Source: Bacteroidales bacterium
GTDB lineage: Bacteria > Bacteroidota > Bacteroidia > Bacteroidales > WCHB1-69
NCBI GenBank assembly: GCA_024685175.1
Contig: JAIKWD010000004.1
Coordinates: 67,622-122,213, forward strand
DNA: 54,592 nucleotides
Direction of reading: 5' to 3'
The position numbers and the translations under genes are program-made. The first letter of the stretch is position 1. Every line of letters begins with the position of its first letter. The notes under the pieces were generated by a model. The model saw only the letters and a list, made by a program, of their open reading frames with translations. It ran no database searches and had not been told where the DNA came from. Positions 41,776-50,348 of the stretch are shown here, in pieces.

Positions 41776-42859
41776 AATCTTTGAGTTTTAAATAGATGAG
41801 ATATGCTCCGTAGCTGGAGTGATGTTGCCAGTCGTTGAAAGTGCCGGGCATTGATGATAAGTCGGTGGCATCAATGTAGGGGACACCTTCCCGTTCTAGA
41901 ATGCCTTTGATGTTGTTGCAAACATTGGCCATCCGAGGAAGCTCGGATGGGTGCGCGTTAGCAAATGCAATTTGATTGTATGGGCCAATGATAAAGGTGA
42001 GGTCTATATGTCGGGTCTTGCACACGTCTATCATGGCCTTTAATTCGTCATCGCGAAAATGCGACAGGGTGTCTACAGTGAAACTGAAAGTGTTAATGTC
42101 AAAGTCGCCGGCTACGTTGTATTGGAAATTGTAGTTTGCACTATCAATTGTTCCGTAGTAAGGGTAATGAACGGGGCTCATTTTGTCGGGCACCCAGCTG
42201 AGGCGACGATAGAACTTCTTGGTGTCAAGGGCGAAAGCTAGGTCTTGATAGTATTTTCTGCGGGCTTTGTCTATATAGTATTCCGTCCAATCGGAAAGGC
42301 GGTCGGTAAAACTGATGTTTTTAAGATTGGCTTTGAGAATGTTGTTGACGAGTTCGTCGTTAGACTGATTGGCTTTGCGATAAGCAGTTATGGAGGTGTA
42401 TCGATGGAAATAGGGGTGTCCGTTGCGGGCTAGCTTATTGCACCAGTAAGCAGGATTGATGTAGTAGATGATCTTCAACCCCTCAACATTGTCGTTGCTA
42501 AGAAAAAGAGGGAAATAGCATGATGCACTCTTTCCCGCACCGGCACAGACCGAGAATCGGCATTTCAAGGCGGTGTCGGCGTTCAGGAAGTCGGAATAGT
42601 TGCCATTTGGATAGTAGTCGCTTTCTGAAGTGCCCATGATCAGATAGCCGTTGTTCTTTTTGAGATTGTTCAAGAAGAGGTCGGTGAAAAGCGGATTGTT
42701 ATCACGAAACTCTTGGTGACGGATAGTATAGAGTTGTCCATCCACGTCGGGAAACTTGAAGGTGGGAATACATACGGCGAGTAACAACAGCACGACCACG
42801 GAGCAGAGCGCCGTTAGACCGATCCAAGCCAACACTTTCAAACGATACATCCTTTTCAT
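41750..42859 (-). CDS. DltD-like extracytoplasmic acyltransferase partner
   Basis: A 369-aa protein with one N-terminal membrane helix (VLAWIGLTALCSVVVLLLLAV, residues ~9-29) and a periplasmic SGNH-like domain. The candidate nucleophile lies in IMGTSESDYYPNG near residue 77, and the catalytic Asp-His pair in DWQHHSSYGAYL near the C-terminus, the D-x-x-H layout of DltD. In the dlt system DltD works with the MBOAT protein DltB to move D-alanine onto teichoic acid. Here no teichoic acid is expected, so another envelope glycan is likely. It overlaps the MBOAT gene by 4 bases (ATGA) and the microprotein gene by 26 bases, implying coupled translation of all three. Confidence 0.78.
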   Translation of the reverse strand: MKRMYRLKVLAWIGLTALCSVVVLLLLAVCIPTFKFPDVDGQLYTIRHQEFRDNNPLFTDLFLNNLKKNNGYLIMGTSESDYYPNGNYSDFLNADTALKCRFSVCAGAGKSASCYFPLFLSNDNVEGLKIIYYINPAYWCNKLARNGHPYFHRYTSITAYRKANQSNDELVNNILKANLKNISFTDRLSDWTEYYIDKARRKYYQDLAFALDTKKFYRRLSWVPDKMSPVHYPYYGTIDSANYNFQYNVAGDFDINTFSFTVDTLSHFRDDELKAMIDVCKTRHIDLTFIIGPYNQIAFANAHPSELPRMANVCNNIKGILEREGVPYIDATDLSSMPGTFNDWQHHSSYGAYLIYLKLKDYVLEKENH

Positions 42860-44046
42860 GAGAACAGAATATTTAACATGGTTGCTAGTTGGTCAATAGG
42901 ATAATTGAAGAATACCCATCCGATGGTTACAAATATGAAAGTCGCGACAATGCCGACGATTCTAGCTGCATAGCTTTCCGTAGGTTTTTTATTGTGAGTG
43001 AAGATTTTGTACACCGATAGTCCAACCCCATGCCATAACCCCCAAATGACGAAGTTGAGTGTGCTGCCGTGCCATAAGCCGCACACAAGGAAGGTGACGA
43101 GGTAGGCAATGACTGAGACGAGTAGTCTATATTGGACAATCGAGAAACGGTTTAATAAGGCAATTACGGGCTTGAAGACATAGATTTTAAGAAATGTGGA
43201 GAATGTGATGTGCCAGCGCCTCCAGAATTCGGAAATGTTGGTGCTGAGATAAGGGTTGTCAAAGTTCTCCGGAGTCCGGATGCCCATCATGTAAGCCATA
43301 CCGATGGCTATATCGCAGTATCCGGAAAAGTCGATGTAGATATATAGCGAGTAGAGTAGGGCCGCGCTAATCACTGCACCCCAGGGCCCCAGTTGAGGAA
43401 GTAATGTTTGATAATCCGTCGCGTAGGGTAACAACAAGGGTACAATCAACAGGGTCTTTACAGCACCCCAAAAGATCCTTCCAATGCCTGCAAATAGCAT
43501 TCTTACGTTAAATCTCACGTTGGTCTTATGAACCCAATAGTCAAAGTTGTTGTATGTGTCGATGGGCCCAGCCATGAAGGTCGGAAAAAAGAAAAGGTAG
43601 TTGATGAATGAGAAGAAGTTTTGAGTATGGAGGGTTTGCCGGTAACTCTCCACTAACCAGTGGATCAGACGAAATAGGATGTAGGAAAGACCCACTTTCT
43701 CCACCATTCTAAGTCCCTTTATCAGTCCACTAGTTTCGCCAAACCACGATTGTACGAGTGGGTAGTTGCGGAGAGCGAAGACCGTAATCAATAGGGTGAG
43801 CGTAAGTCCTAGTGCCCAACCTGTTTTGCGGAGCCGGAGCAAGAGGCCTGTAAAGTAAAAGATAGCGGTGAATAGTGACAACCAAAAGAGCGAACGCGGC
43901 GAGACTACCTGTGTTAAGATGAGAATGTTGCCTGCGAGCAATAGAACATTGTTCAACCATCCTTTTTTGAAAATCCATTTGCAGACCGTAAAAATACTGA
44001 CAAATAGAAGGATGCTGAAAAAGAGACTGTAGCTGGAGAACAACAT
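42856..44046 (-). CDS. MBOAT-family O-acyltransferase (DltB/AlgI-like)
   Basis: A 396-aa polytopic inner-membrane protein of the MBOAT family with about ten hydrophobic segments. The start is ATG 44046 (MLFSSYSLFFSILLF); a TTG two codons upstream is less likely. Family features are FMAGPIDTYNNFDYW, IYIDFSGYCDIAIGMAYMMGI, FWRRWHITFSTFL and the active-site GLWHGSTLNFVIWGLWHG, where the His of WHG is catalytic. MBOAT proteins carry an acyl group across the membrane and pass it to an extracytoplasmic partner. It heads a three-gene operon with its own promoter. dltA/dltC-type activating genes are absent, so the acyl donor (acetyl-CoA or other) is open. Confidence 0.92.
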   Translation of the reverse strand: MLFSSYSLFFSILLFVSIFTVCKWIFKKGWLNNVLLLAGNILILTQVVSPRSLFWLSLFTAIFYFTGLLLRLRKTGWALGLTLTLLITVFALRNYPLVQSWFGETSGLIKGLRMVEKVGLSYILFRLIHWLVESYRQTLHTQNFFSFINYLFFFPTFMAGPIDTYNNFDYWVHKTNVRFNVRMLFAGIGRIFWGAVKTLLIVPLLLPYATDYQTLLPQLGPWGAVISAALLYSLYIYIDFSGYCDIAIGMAYMMGIRTPENFDNPYLSTNISEFWRRWHITFSTFLKIYVFKPVIALLNRFSIVQYRLLVSVIAYLVTFLVCGLWHGSTLNFVIWGLWHGVGLSVYKIFTHNKKPTESYAARIVGIVATFIFVTIGWVFFNYPIDQLATMLNILFS

Positions 44047-44071
44047 TATCAATGCTTCATATTTGATGTCG

Positions 44072-44079
44072 CAAAAATA
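44072..44079 (-). promoter_or_regulatory. Promoter -7 element for the MBOAT operon
   Basis: TATTTTTG on the minus strand, matching TAnnTTTG, 25 nt before the ATG at 44046. Confidence 0.62.
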
Positions 44080-44132
44080 ACAAAAAACGACTATGACGGA
44101 ACTTGAAGGGGAAACGATAATCCCCTTAGAAT

Positions 44133-45119
44133 TTATTCAAAGGTCAAAAAGCAATCTTTACTTGGATTGTTTGTCACTTTCAGGGTGGCTGTTTTACCAA
44201 TTATGAGCGTAAAATTCGGCCTACAGTGTCCAGCTGGAAAATCAAAACAGATTGGATAATCATACTTCTGGAAAAGCTCTGCGATCAGTTTGTTGACAGT
44301 ATAGCCGGGATAGTAATCATCAATTTCAATACGTGACATACATCCGACAATAAGTCCTTTGAGATTTCTGAACTTGCCTGCACGATCAAGTGCAATCAAC
44401 ATTCGTTCAATATGATAGATGTTTTCGTCGCAGTCTTCGATAAAAAGAATGGTACCGTCGGTGTTGATATCTGATTCGGAGCATAGCAATGAATAGAGTA
44501 GGGACAGGTTGCCGCCCACCACGGGAGCGATGACTTCTCCGGGATGATTCTGGCTTGTGGCTGGAAATTCATAATGCAGGCGTTCTCCTCGCAAGGCTTT
44601 GACAAGGGAGGAGTTGTGTGCATTGTTTACAGCCGTAGAATCCCTCATGGTGATAGGCATAGGACTATGCAAGGAAGGATAGCCTAAAGTATAGAGATGA
44701 GATAATAAAGCGGTGATATCGCTGAATCCACAAATCCATTTAGGATGTTTCCTGAACTCAGTAAAATCCAAGCTGTCAATGATTTGTACTGAACCATATC
44801 CTCCCCGTGCGCAAATAATGGCCTTTACATCGGGTCTGTCAAGCATCTCCTGAAAGGCTATATATCGGTCATGGACAGTGCCGGCAAATCCCAGGTGGTC
44901 CAGATATACTTGCGGGGCTACTATTACATTAAAACCGTTTGTCTCAAAATAATTAATGAAGGTCTCCATCTGTTCTGGTTTTACGAATGCAGCTGGAGCC
45001 ACAACGGCAACTGTATCCCCGGATCGCAATTTTGGCATGTCTTGTCCGAAAGTGGGAGTGTGAAGAGCAAATAATGCACCGACGAGAGTTAAATATATGG
45101 TGAATGTAGCTTTTCTCAT
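44133..45119 (-). CDS. LD-carboxypeptidase (peptidase family S66), exported
   Basis: A 328-aa S66 serine peptidase, the family that removes D-Ala from peptidoglycan tetrapeptides or cleaves microcin C7. Unlike the cytoplasmic LdcA of E. coli it has a signal peptide (MRKATFTIYLTLVGALFALHTPTFGQ). The catalytic triad can be placed: Ser in ICGFSDITALL, Glu in ILFIEDCDENIYHIERML and His in DFPAGHCRPNFTL. Conserved VAVVAPAAFV, AIICARGGYGS and PVVGGNLSLL segments are present. It acts in the periplasm, probably in muropeptide recycling or cell-wall maturation. It has its own promoter, divergent from the FMN-binding protein gene. Confidence 0.92.
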   Translation of the reverse strand: MRKATFTIYLTLVGALFALHTPTFGQDMPKLRSGDTVAVVAPAAFVKPEQMETFINYFETNGFNVIVAPQVYLDHLGFAGTVHDRYIAFQEMLDRPDVKAIICARGGYGSVQIIDSLDFTEFRKHPKWICGFSDITALLSHLYTLGYPSLHSPMPITMRDSTAVNNAHNSSLVKALRGERLHYEFPATSQNHPGEVIAPVVGGNLSLLYSLLCSESDINTDGTILFIEDCDENIYHIERMLIALDRAGKFRNLKGLIVGCMSRIEIDDYYPGYTVNKLIAELFQKYDYPICFDFPAGHCRPNFTLIIGKTATLKVTNNPSKDCFLTFE

Positions 45120-45160
45120 AGTATGTTTTTATCTATAAAAGCGTTATGAATAGCAAGCGT

Positions 45161-45168
45161 CAAAAATA
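45161..45168 (-). promoter_or_regulatory. Promoter -7 element for the S66 peptidase
   Basis: TATTTTTG on the minus strand, matching TAnnTTTG, 41 nt before the ATG at 45119. It lies 13 bases from the divergent element at 45182. Confidence 0.6.
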
Positions 45169-45181
45169 CAATCTTTTTTCC

Positions 45182-45189
45182 TATTTTTG
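45182..45189 (+). promoter_or_regulatory. Promoter -7 element for the FMN-binding fusion
   Basis: TATTTTTG matches TAnnTTTG. The leader of 81 nt before the ATG at 45271 is long for this window and contains AAAACAGTGATGGTGGTCGCCG without an obvious riboswitch fold. Confidence 0.6.
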
Positions 45190-45270
45190 CGCACTGTTTT
45201 CTCGAATAAAAACAGTGATGGTGGTCGCCGAAAAACCATAAAGAGTAGGTGAAACTGTTATTTTGCAACA

Positions 45271-46305
45271 ATGAATAAAAGAAACCTTTACAAAAAATAC
45301 TGGTTGAAGGTTGTTTGCCTAGGCCTGTTCTTCTCTGCCTTTGTGGTTCTGCTGGCCGTGCAGGCAGATGCCGTCAATTTTTCCCAATCGTCCAGCCGCG
45401 CTTTAGCCTATACCCCTGTCGATCCCGTTCGTTTCAGTGGTGATACGATGATCGTGAACACTAAGGAACTCGGCAAAAACATTCAAGGTTATGCTGGCGC
45501 AGTGCCTTTAGATGTCTATATTCTCAACGGCAAGGTGGCCAAGGTGGTGGCTTTGCCCAACAGTGAAACTCCGGGCTTCTTCGCGAATGCTGCCGCGCTT
45601 CTCGGAAGTTGGGTGGGACTTACGCCCAAACAGGCGTTGGACAAGAAGGTGGACGCCATAAGTGGTGCCACCTATAGCTCCGAAGCGATTATTGAGAATG
45701 TTCGCGTCGCCCTTGAATATGTCAAAAACGTGGATATGAATGCCGTGGGTGCAACCTCTATGACAGGTGATCCTGTGCGCAATGGCTTCAAGAAAATCAA
45801 TGTGATGTCAACTGAAGACTTGCCTGCAGGATTCTCATTCTACACTGGCGACAATGGTCATGGGCTCTTGCTTTGCTCCGGTGACAAACAGAACAGCAAT
45901 GCCATGACCATCGGATGGGGCTCGCTTGGTACCTTGTGGGGCAGACGCCCTACCGTGACCGTATATGTGGCTGAGAAGCGTTATACTCGTGAGTATATGG
46001 ACAAGTATGAGTATTTCACCATCATGCATTTCCCGGACAATAGAGTGGTGGACTATATGGGCACCCACTCTGGTCGCGATGGCGATAAAGCCCAAGCTCT
46101 TGGGTTACACACGCTTTATACGGAGAATGGTACTCCCTATTACGCCGAGGCCGACTTGGTGATTGAATGCCGCATGATGTACGGCGGTGAACAATTCGAT
46201 CCCAAATACTATCGTAGTGATGTGCCCCGCAAGCGTTATGAAAACTTTCCGGCTGGCATCCATTTCCAATATATTGGCGAAGTGGTTGGTGCTTGGAAAA
46301 GATAA
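45271..46305 (+). CDS. FMN-binding domain fused to flavin reductase-like split barrel, membrane-anchored
   Basis: A 344-aa protein with an N-terminal membrane anchor or signal (WLKVVCLGLFFSAFVVLLAVQA). Residues ~55-155 form an FMN_bind domain (GYAGAVPLDVYILNGKVAKV; DAISGATYSSEAIIENV). The SGATYS hexapeptide places the predicted covalently flavinylated Thr at residue 134, a modification made by ApbE. Residues ~170-340 form a flavin reductase-like FMN split barrel (NAMTIGWGSLGTLWGRRPTV; FQYIGEVVG). It would be an extracytoplasmic electron-transfer protein with two flavin sites. It leads a plus-strand group with a PQ-loop-like protein and a tyrosine phosphatase. No apbE is in this window. Domain calls are firm; electron donor and acceptor are unknown. 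Confidence 0.85.
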   Translation: MNKRNLYKKYWLKVVCLGLFFSAFVVLLAVQADAVNFSQSSSRALAYTPVDPVRFSGDTMIVNTKELGKNIQGYAGAVPLDVYILNGKVAKVVALPNSETPGFFANAAALLGSWVGLTPKQALDKKVDAISGATYSSEAIIENVRVALEYVKNVDMNAVGATSMTGDPVRNGFKKINVMSTEDLPAGFSFYTGDNGHGLLLCSGDKQNSNAMTIGWGSLGTLWGRRPTVTVYVAEKRYTREYMDKYEYFTIMHFPDNRVVDYMGTHSGRDGDKAQALGLHTLYTENGTPYYAEADLVIECRMMYGGEQFDPKYYRSDVPRKRYENFPAGIHFQYIGEVVGAWKR

Positions 46306-46355
46306 GCGGCCATTCTCTTAACATGTTATACTCGTTTTGCTGATTTTTTTCATTT

Positions 46356-46622
46356 ATGGAATTTAGTGTTTGGGAAGTTTTATTTCTCCTCTGTTTTGCG
46401 GTAAGCTGGCCCATCTCCATCGCGAAAGCCCTTCGCACCAAGGTGGTGGCGGGCAAAAGTCCCCTCTTTATGTCGCTCATCATTCTGGGCTACATTTTCG
46501 GCATCATCCACAAGTTGACCCACAATTACGACATCGTGATGTGGCTCTATGTCATCAATGGCTTGATGGTCTTCATTGACCTGATGCTCTATTTCTATTA
46601 CTCGCGAAAATCTGCCGCATGA
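46356..46622 (+). CDS. Small PQ-loop/SemiSWEET-like membrane protein
   Basis: An 88-aa protein with three hydrophobic helices (VWEVLFLLCFAVSWPISIA, LFMSLIILGYIFGIIHKL, IVMWLYVINGLMVFIDLMLYF). The pattern SWPISIAKALRTKVVAGKSP followed by a GYI-x-GI-x-K helix resembles the half-transporter repeat of the SemiSWEET/PQ-loop group, which dimerises to carry sugars or other small molecules. The match is by pattern only and could instead be an uncharacterised three-helix family. It lies 50 bases after the FMN-binding gene and overlaps the phosphatase gene by 4 bases. Confidence 0.6.
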   Translation: MEFSVWEVLFLLCFAVSWPISIAKALRTKVVAGKSPLFMSLIILGYIFGIIHKLTHNYDIVMWLYVINGLMVFIDLMLYFYYSRKSAA

Positions 46623-47032
46623 TCAAAATCCTTTTCGTATGTCACGGGAATATCTGTCGTTCGGTGATGGCAGAGATGATGTTCAAGAAGATGGTCGCCG
46701 ACGCTGGTCAGGCTGGTGATTGGCTCATTGATTCGTGCGCCACTTCGCGCGAAGAGATTGGAAATGACATCTATCCGCCAGCCAAACGTTGCCTAACCGC
46801 ACACGGCATCCCCTTTGAGCGCCATTATGCACGACAGATTACTTTTGCCGACTATGACAAGTATGACAAGATCGTATGTATGGAGCATTATAACGTTCGC
46901 AATCTGCCCAAGATAACGAATAAGGTTCAATTGCTGTTGGATCGCGATGTGGCCGACCCTTGGTATACGGGAGACTTTGAAACTACTTATTGGGATTTGG
47001 AGGAAGGACTGAGAAAACTCTTGAATCAATAA
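46619..47032 (+). CDS. Low-molecular-weight protein-tyrosine phosphatase
   Basis: A 137-aa cytoplasmic phosphatase. The P-loop CHGNICRS (C-x5-R-S) begins at residue 8 and the general-acid Asp is in DVADPWYTGDF near residue 120. Family length is slightly short of the usual ~150. Such enzymes dephosphorylate tyrosine kinases of exopolysaccharide systems or other proteins; related enzymes act as arsenate reductases, but the DPWYTGDF segment fits phosphatases. It overlaps the membrane protein gene upstream by 4 bases and touches the lipoprotein gene downstream by one base (TAATG), so this is a tightly coupled operon. Confidence 0.93.
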   Translation: MIKILFVCHGNICRSVMAEMMFKKMVADAGQAGDWLIDSCATSREEIGNDIYPPAKRCLTAHGIPFERHYARQITFADYDKYDKIVCMEHYNVRNLPKITNKVQLLLDRDVADPWYTGDFETTYWDLEEGLRKLLNQ

Positions 47033-47670
47033 TGAAAGAAATGAAAACGAAAGGCCTCTTTGCGCTGATGGTTGCCGCGACTTTGCTTTGCGGCTGCTCG
47101 AAACATACCGTAGTGACCACCACCCGCGACGAACTTGTCCATCCCGAAAACTATGCGTTCGACGTGACCGACCTGTTGGATTACTGGATGGAGAAAGAGG
47201 CCCACGAGACGGCCCATCCTGGCATCCCCTTCGACTATATGGCCTATGAGAGCACGGACAACGCCCCGGCCATCCAAGAGGATGTGTACGACCGTGCGGG
47301 TTTCCTCGTCGAGGCGCGCTATTATTCCGCCTCGCACGAGTTGGAGGAACGCTTCGTCCTTACGCGTGCCGACAGCATTCGATATAAGGGCCGGGCCACG
47401 CCGTATGTGGACACGATCGTGACCACCTATTTCCCGGACACTTCCGTGATGTTTGTCCGCTATGTGAACGTTTACGACAAGAACGGCGATCCCTTGCGGA
47501 TGGATTTCTACAAGCGGTTGCGGAACCACCCTGACGAGCACCTGGTGCGGCGCGTGTTGTACGAGTATGATGACAAGCACCACCAAATGCGCCACGAAGT
47601 GAAACACGTGATGAAAGACGGCTCGTTTCGCACTACGGCGTTGACGAAGAGCGAAAGCCGTAGAGAATAG
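47032..47670 (+). CDS. Lipoprotein of unknown function
   Basis: A 212-aa lipoprotein. The ATG at 47032 overlaps the phosphatase stop (TAATG); a second ATG at 47041 gives an equally good signal peptide. The lipobox is LLCGC with the acylated Cys around residue 22. The mature part has an acidic, aromatic-rich composition (NYAFDVTDLLDYWMEKEAHE, FVRYVNVYDKNGDPLRMDFY, RRVLYEYDDKHHQMRHEVKH). I do not recognise the family. The later half looks like a short series of beta hairpins, and the end is basic (TALTKSESRRE). Confidence 0.72.
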   Translation: MKEMKTKGLFALMVAATLLCGCSKHTVVTTTRDELVHPENYAFDVTDLLDYWMEKEAHETAHPGIPFDYMAYESTDNAPAIQEDVYDRAGFLVEARYYSASHELEERFVLTRADSIRYKGRATPYVDTIVTTYFPDTSVMFVRYVNVYDKNGDPLRMDFYKRLRNHPDEHLVRRVLYEYDDKHHQMRHEVKHVMKDGSFRTTALTKSESRRE

Positions 47671-47692
47671 TGGCGGCGCGTGTTTTTTTTCG

Positions 47693-47700
47693 TAACTTTG
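47693..47700 (+). promoter_or_regulatory. Promoter -7 element for the patatin-BamA gene
   Basis: TAACTTTG matches TAnnTTTG, 25 nt before the ATG at 47726. Confidence 0.6.
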
Positions 47701-47725
47701 CAATTTGTTTCCAATATCTGCAGTT

Positions 47726-50308
47726 ATGAAAAAAATACTTCTTTTTCTTGCCGCAATCTGCTTGTTTACCTCTGTTCAAGCGCAGTACGACTTGGCCACG
47801 ACGAGTATTGACCCTAAGGCGGACGCGGTGGCCATCAAGCGAATGCGCCATAAAATGGACTCCATCCGCAAATACCGTCCCACGGTGGCCGTGGTGTTGG
47901 CGGGTGGCGGAGCCAAGGGCGCGGCGCACGTGGGTGCGCTTGAGCACATCGAGGAACTCGGCATCCCCGTCGATATGATCATCGGCACCAGTATGGGCGG
48001 CCTCGTGGGCGGCCTCTATGCGATGGGCTATCCCGCTGCCACCATAGATTCCATTCTCGTCAATATGAACTGGAACGTGCTCCTGAGTGACTTCGTGCCC
48101 ACCGAGAAACTCAACTACTACCGCCGGAAATACAACGAGAAATACGCTTTGCGCATCCCTTTCTATTATGAGAAAGACAAGAAATGGAGCGGCAAGAACC
48201 TCTTGAAAAGATATCGGGAACAATCGAGGATCGACAAGGATGACGAAGACGGTTCCTCCGATATCGGCGAGCAGGCCCTCCGACACGGCCTCATTGACAA
48301 TATGCCGGAAGGCTATCTCTATGGTTACAATGTCTATAATTTAATCAACAGTCTTACAGTCGGTTATCAGGATTCTATGAGCTTCGCCAACCTGCCCATT
48401 CCCTATTGTTGCGTTGCTGCGGACCTGGTGTCCCTGAAAACCAAGTATTGGACGAGCGGGAGCTTGCCGGAGGCGATGCGATCCACGATGTCCATCCCGC
48501 TCTATTTTACGCCGGTGCGTAACAAGAGAATGGTGCTGGTGGACGGCGGCACGAGGAACAACTTCCCCGCAGATATCGCCCGTGCGATGGGCGCCGACTA
48601 TATCATCGGCGTCGACTTGAGCCAACCGCGCACATATGACGAGATCAACGGTATAGGCAAGTTGCTGCAACAGGACATCGCCCTGATGGGTAAAGAGGCA
48701 TACGACCATAACCAACCCCTGGCCGACGTCATTATCCGCCCGGATATGCAAGGGATGAATATGTTCAGCTTCCAGACCAAGAACATCGTCGAATGCATCG
48801 AGCGGGGCAGAGTGGCTGCACAACAGCAAGACTCCTCGCTCAAGGTCATTCTTCGTGCTTTGGAGCGCAAGTATAGTAAGAAGAAGAAAAAAATGCCGCC
48901 CAAGAACCTGCCTACGGCCGTCAACTTGGCGACGCGCGACATCCTCATCGGCGACATCCGGTTCGATGGCATCAGCAAGGAGTTGACGGACTTCCTTTTG
49001 CTGAATATGGCATTGGATACGAACAAGCGTTACAAGCGCGACGACATTGAGGACGCCTTGGCCGTCATCTATGGCAGCGGGTTGTTCAAGAACGCCTCCT
49101 ATCGTGTCGAAGGGGCCCAGGAGCCGTACACCTTGGTGTTCCAGGGCGAGCGCGGCCCCATACATCAGTTGGGTGCAGGCCTGCGCATCAACACCCGCGA
49201 TGCCATCTCGTTGGGACTCAACTTCGGTTACAACCGCCGCAAACCCAATGGCTTCAAGTTCGACGTGTCCGCGGTCGTCGGCAAGAACCTCAAGGGCGAA
49301 TTCGACCTCTATTACGTGCCCCGCCGCGGCCCCGCTTTCGGCCTTGACGTCAGCACATCCTTTATGCAGATGCGAATCGACCCCCTGCATTCACTGGTGT
49401 CCGACTTTATCCTCAACACGCTCTGCTCGTACAAATACTGGAACAACCGCTTCCAACTTTACCTCAGCGACAACCACTGGCTGCACAACGGCTATTATAA
49501 GGCAGGACTCGAATACAATGTGATGCCCTATTTCCTCTACACCTTCTTTGCCTCATATGCCCCAGAAGAGAACACCGACGATTCCGAAGAGATGGTGGTC
49601 GATGATTACGACTATATTCTGGATGGCTCGGCCTACTTTAGCAAGGGACGTTGGGACAACCATAGCGTGTCCGTGTTCGTGGAAGGCGCCTATGACAATA
49701 CAGACGACAAGTATTTCCCCACTCGAGGTATCAACGTCGGCGGGCGATACGATTTGGTTTTTGATAGTAAGACCATCGACAACGCCCGTTGCCGGTATCA
49801 CGTATTGGATCTGCATATTAACGGGGCGATACCCGTGGTCAATCGTTTTGTCATTCTGTTGTCAGGCAAAATGGTGGCCATCCAGGATTTGGATTTCTCC
49901 AGCTTCAATAGGGACGTCGCCTTGACTAGCAACATCCATATCCCTTATGTGGGTGGCCCGTTGGATGGGGAGCTCGTTCCCCTCCAACTCTCATATGTGG
50001 GCTACAACGTGATGCAGGCGATGTCCAGCAGCAATACCACTGCCGTCGCCAGGATGGACCTCCGCTACCAAATCGGGCGTAAGGATTATATTTCCTTCAT
50101 CGCTTCGCTATACAAGACTTACCTTTTGTTCGATGCTAACGGTCAGCGTATGCATGGTGTCGACTATATCCGTCCCACGGACTATTGTTTCGCCCTGCAA
50201 TATGGCCACAAGTCGTTTCTGGGCCCGATGCTCTTCAATGTCCATTGGTCACGGAACGGCAGTCCCACGCGCTGGGGTGCGTATTTGAGCATAGGTTTTG
50301 ATTTTTAG
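47726..50308 (+). CDS. Patatin-like phospholipase fused to POTRA/BamA-type barrel
   Basis: An 860-aa outer-membrane protein. A signal peptide (MKKILLFLAAICLFTSVQAQ) is followed by a patatin domain (~50-350): oxyanion loop VLAGGGAKGAAHVGA, nucleophile Ser89 in GTSMGG and Asp273 in VDGGTRNNFP, a complete Ser-Asp dyad. Residues ~390-490 form a POTRA-like domain (IRFDGISKELTDFLLLNMAL), and ~490-860 a D15/Omp85-type barrel ending in YLSIGFDF with terminal Phe. This is the type Vd-like layout (PlpD/FplA), but whether the lipase is released or stays at the surface is unclear. The ATG at 47726 is chosen for its signal peptide. A 90-base spacer with a small palindrome follows. Confidence 0.92.
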   Translation: MKKILLFLAAICLFTSVQAQYDLATTSIDPKADAVAIKRMRHKMDSIRKYRPTVAVVLAGGGAKGAAHVGALEHIEELGIPVDMIIGTSMGGLVGGLYAMGYPAATIDSILVNMNWNVLLSDFVPTEKLNYYRRKYNEKYALRIPFYYEKDKKWSGKNLLKRYREQSRIDKDDEDGSSDIGEQALRHGLIDNMPEGYLYGYNVYNLINSLTVGYQDSMSFANLPIPYCCVAADLVSLKTKYWTSGSLPEAMRSTMSIPLYFTPVRNKRMVLVDGGTRNNFPADIARAMGADYIIGVDLSQPRTYDEINGIGKLLQQDIALMGKEAYDHNQPLADVIIRPDMQGMNMFSFQTKNIVECIERGRVAAQQQDSSLKVILRALERKYSKKKKKMPPKNLPTAVNLATRDILIGDIRFDGISKELTDFLLLNMALDTNKRYKRDDIEDALAVIYGSGLFKNASYRVEGAQEPYTLVFQGERGPIHQLGAGLRINTRDAISLGLNFGYNRRKPNGFKFDVSAVVGKNLKGEFDLYYVPRRGPAFGLDVSTSFMQMRIDPLHSLVSDFILNTLCSYKYWNNRFQLYLSDNHWLHNGYYKAGLEYNVMPYFLYTFFASYAPEENTDDSEEMVVDDYDYILDGSAYFSKGRWDNHSVSVFVEGAYDNTDDKYFPTRGINVGGRYDLVFDSKTIDNARCRYHVLDLHINGAIPVVNRFVILLSGKMVAIQDLDFSSFNRDVALTSNIHIPYVGGPLDGELVPLQLSYVGYNVMQAMSSSNTTAVARMDLRYQIGRKDYISFIASLYKTYLLFDANGQRMHGVDYIRPTDYCFALQYGHKSFLGPMLFNVHWSRNGSPTRWGAYLSIGFDF

Positions 50309-50348
50309 AGACGTCAGATGTCAGTGGTCCGTGGTTATACATCAGTTA

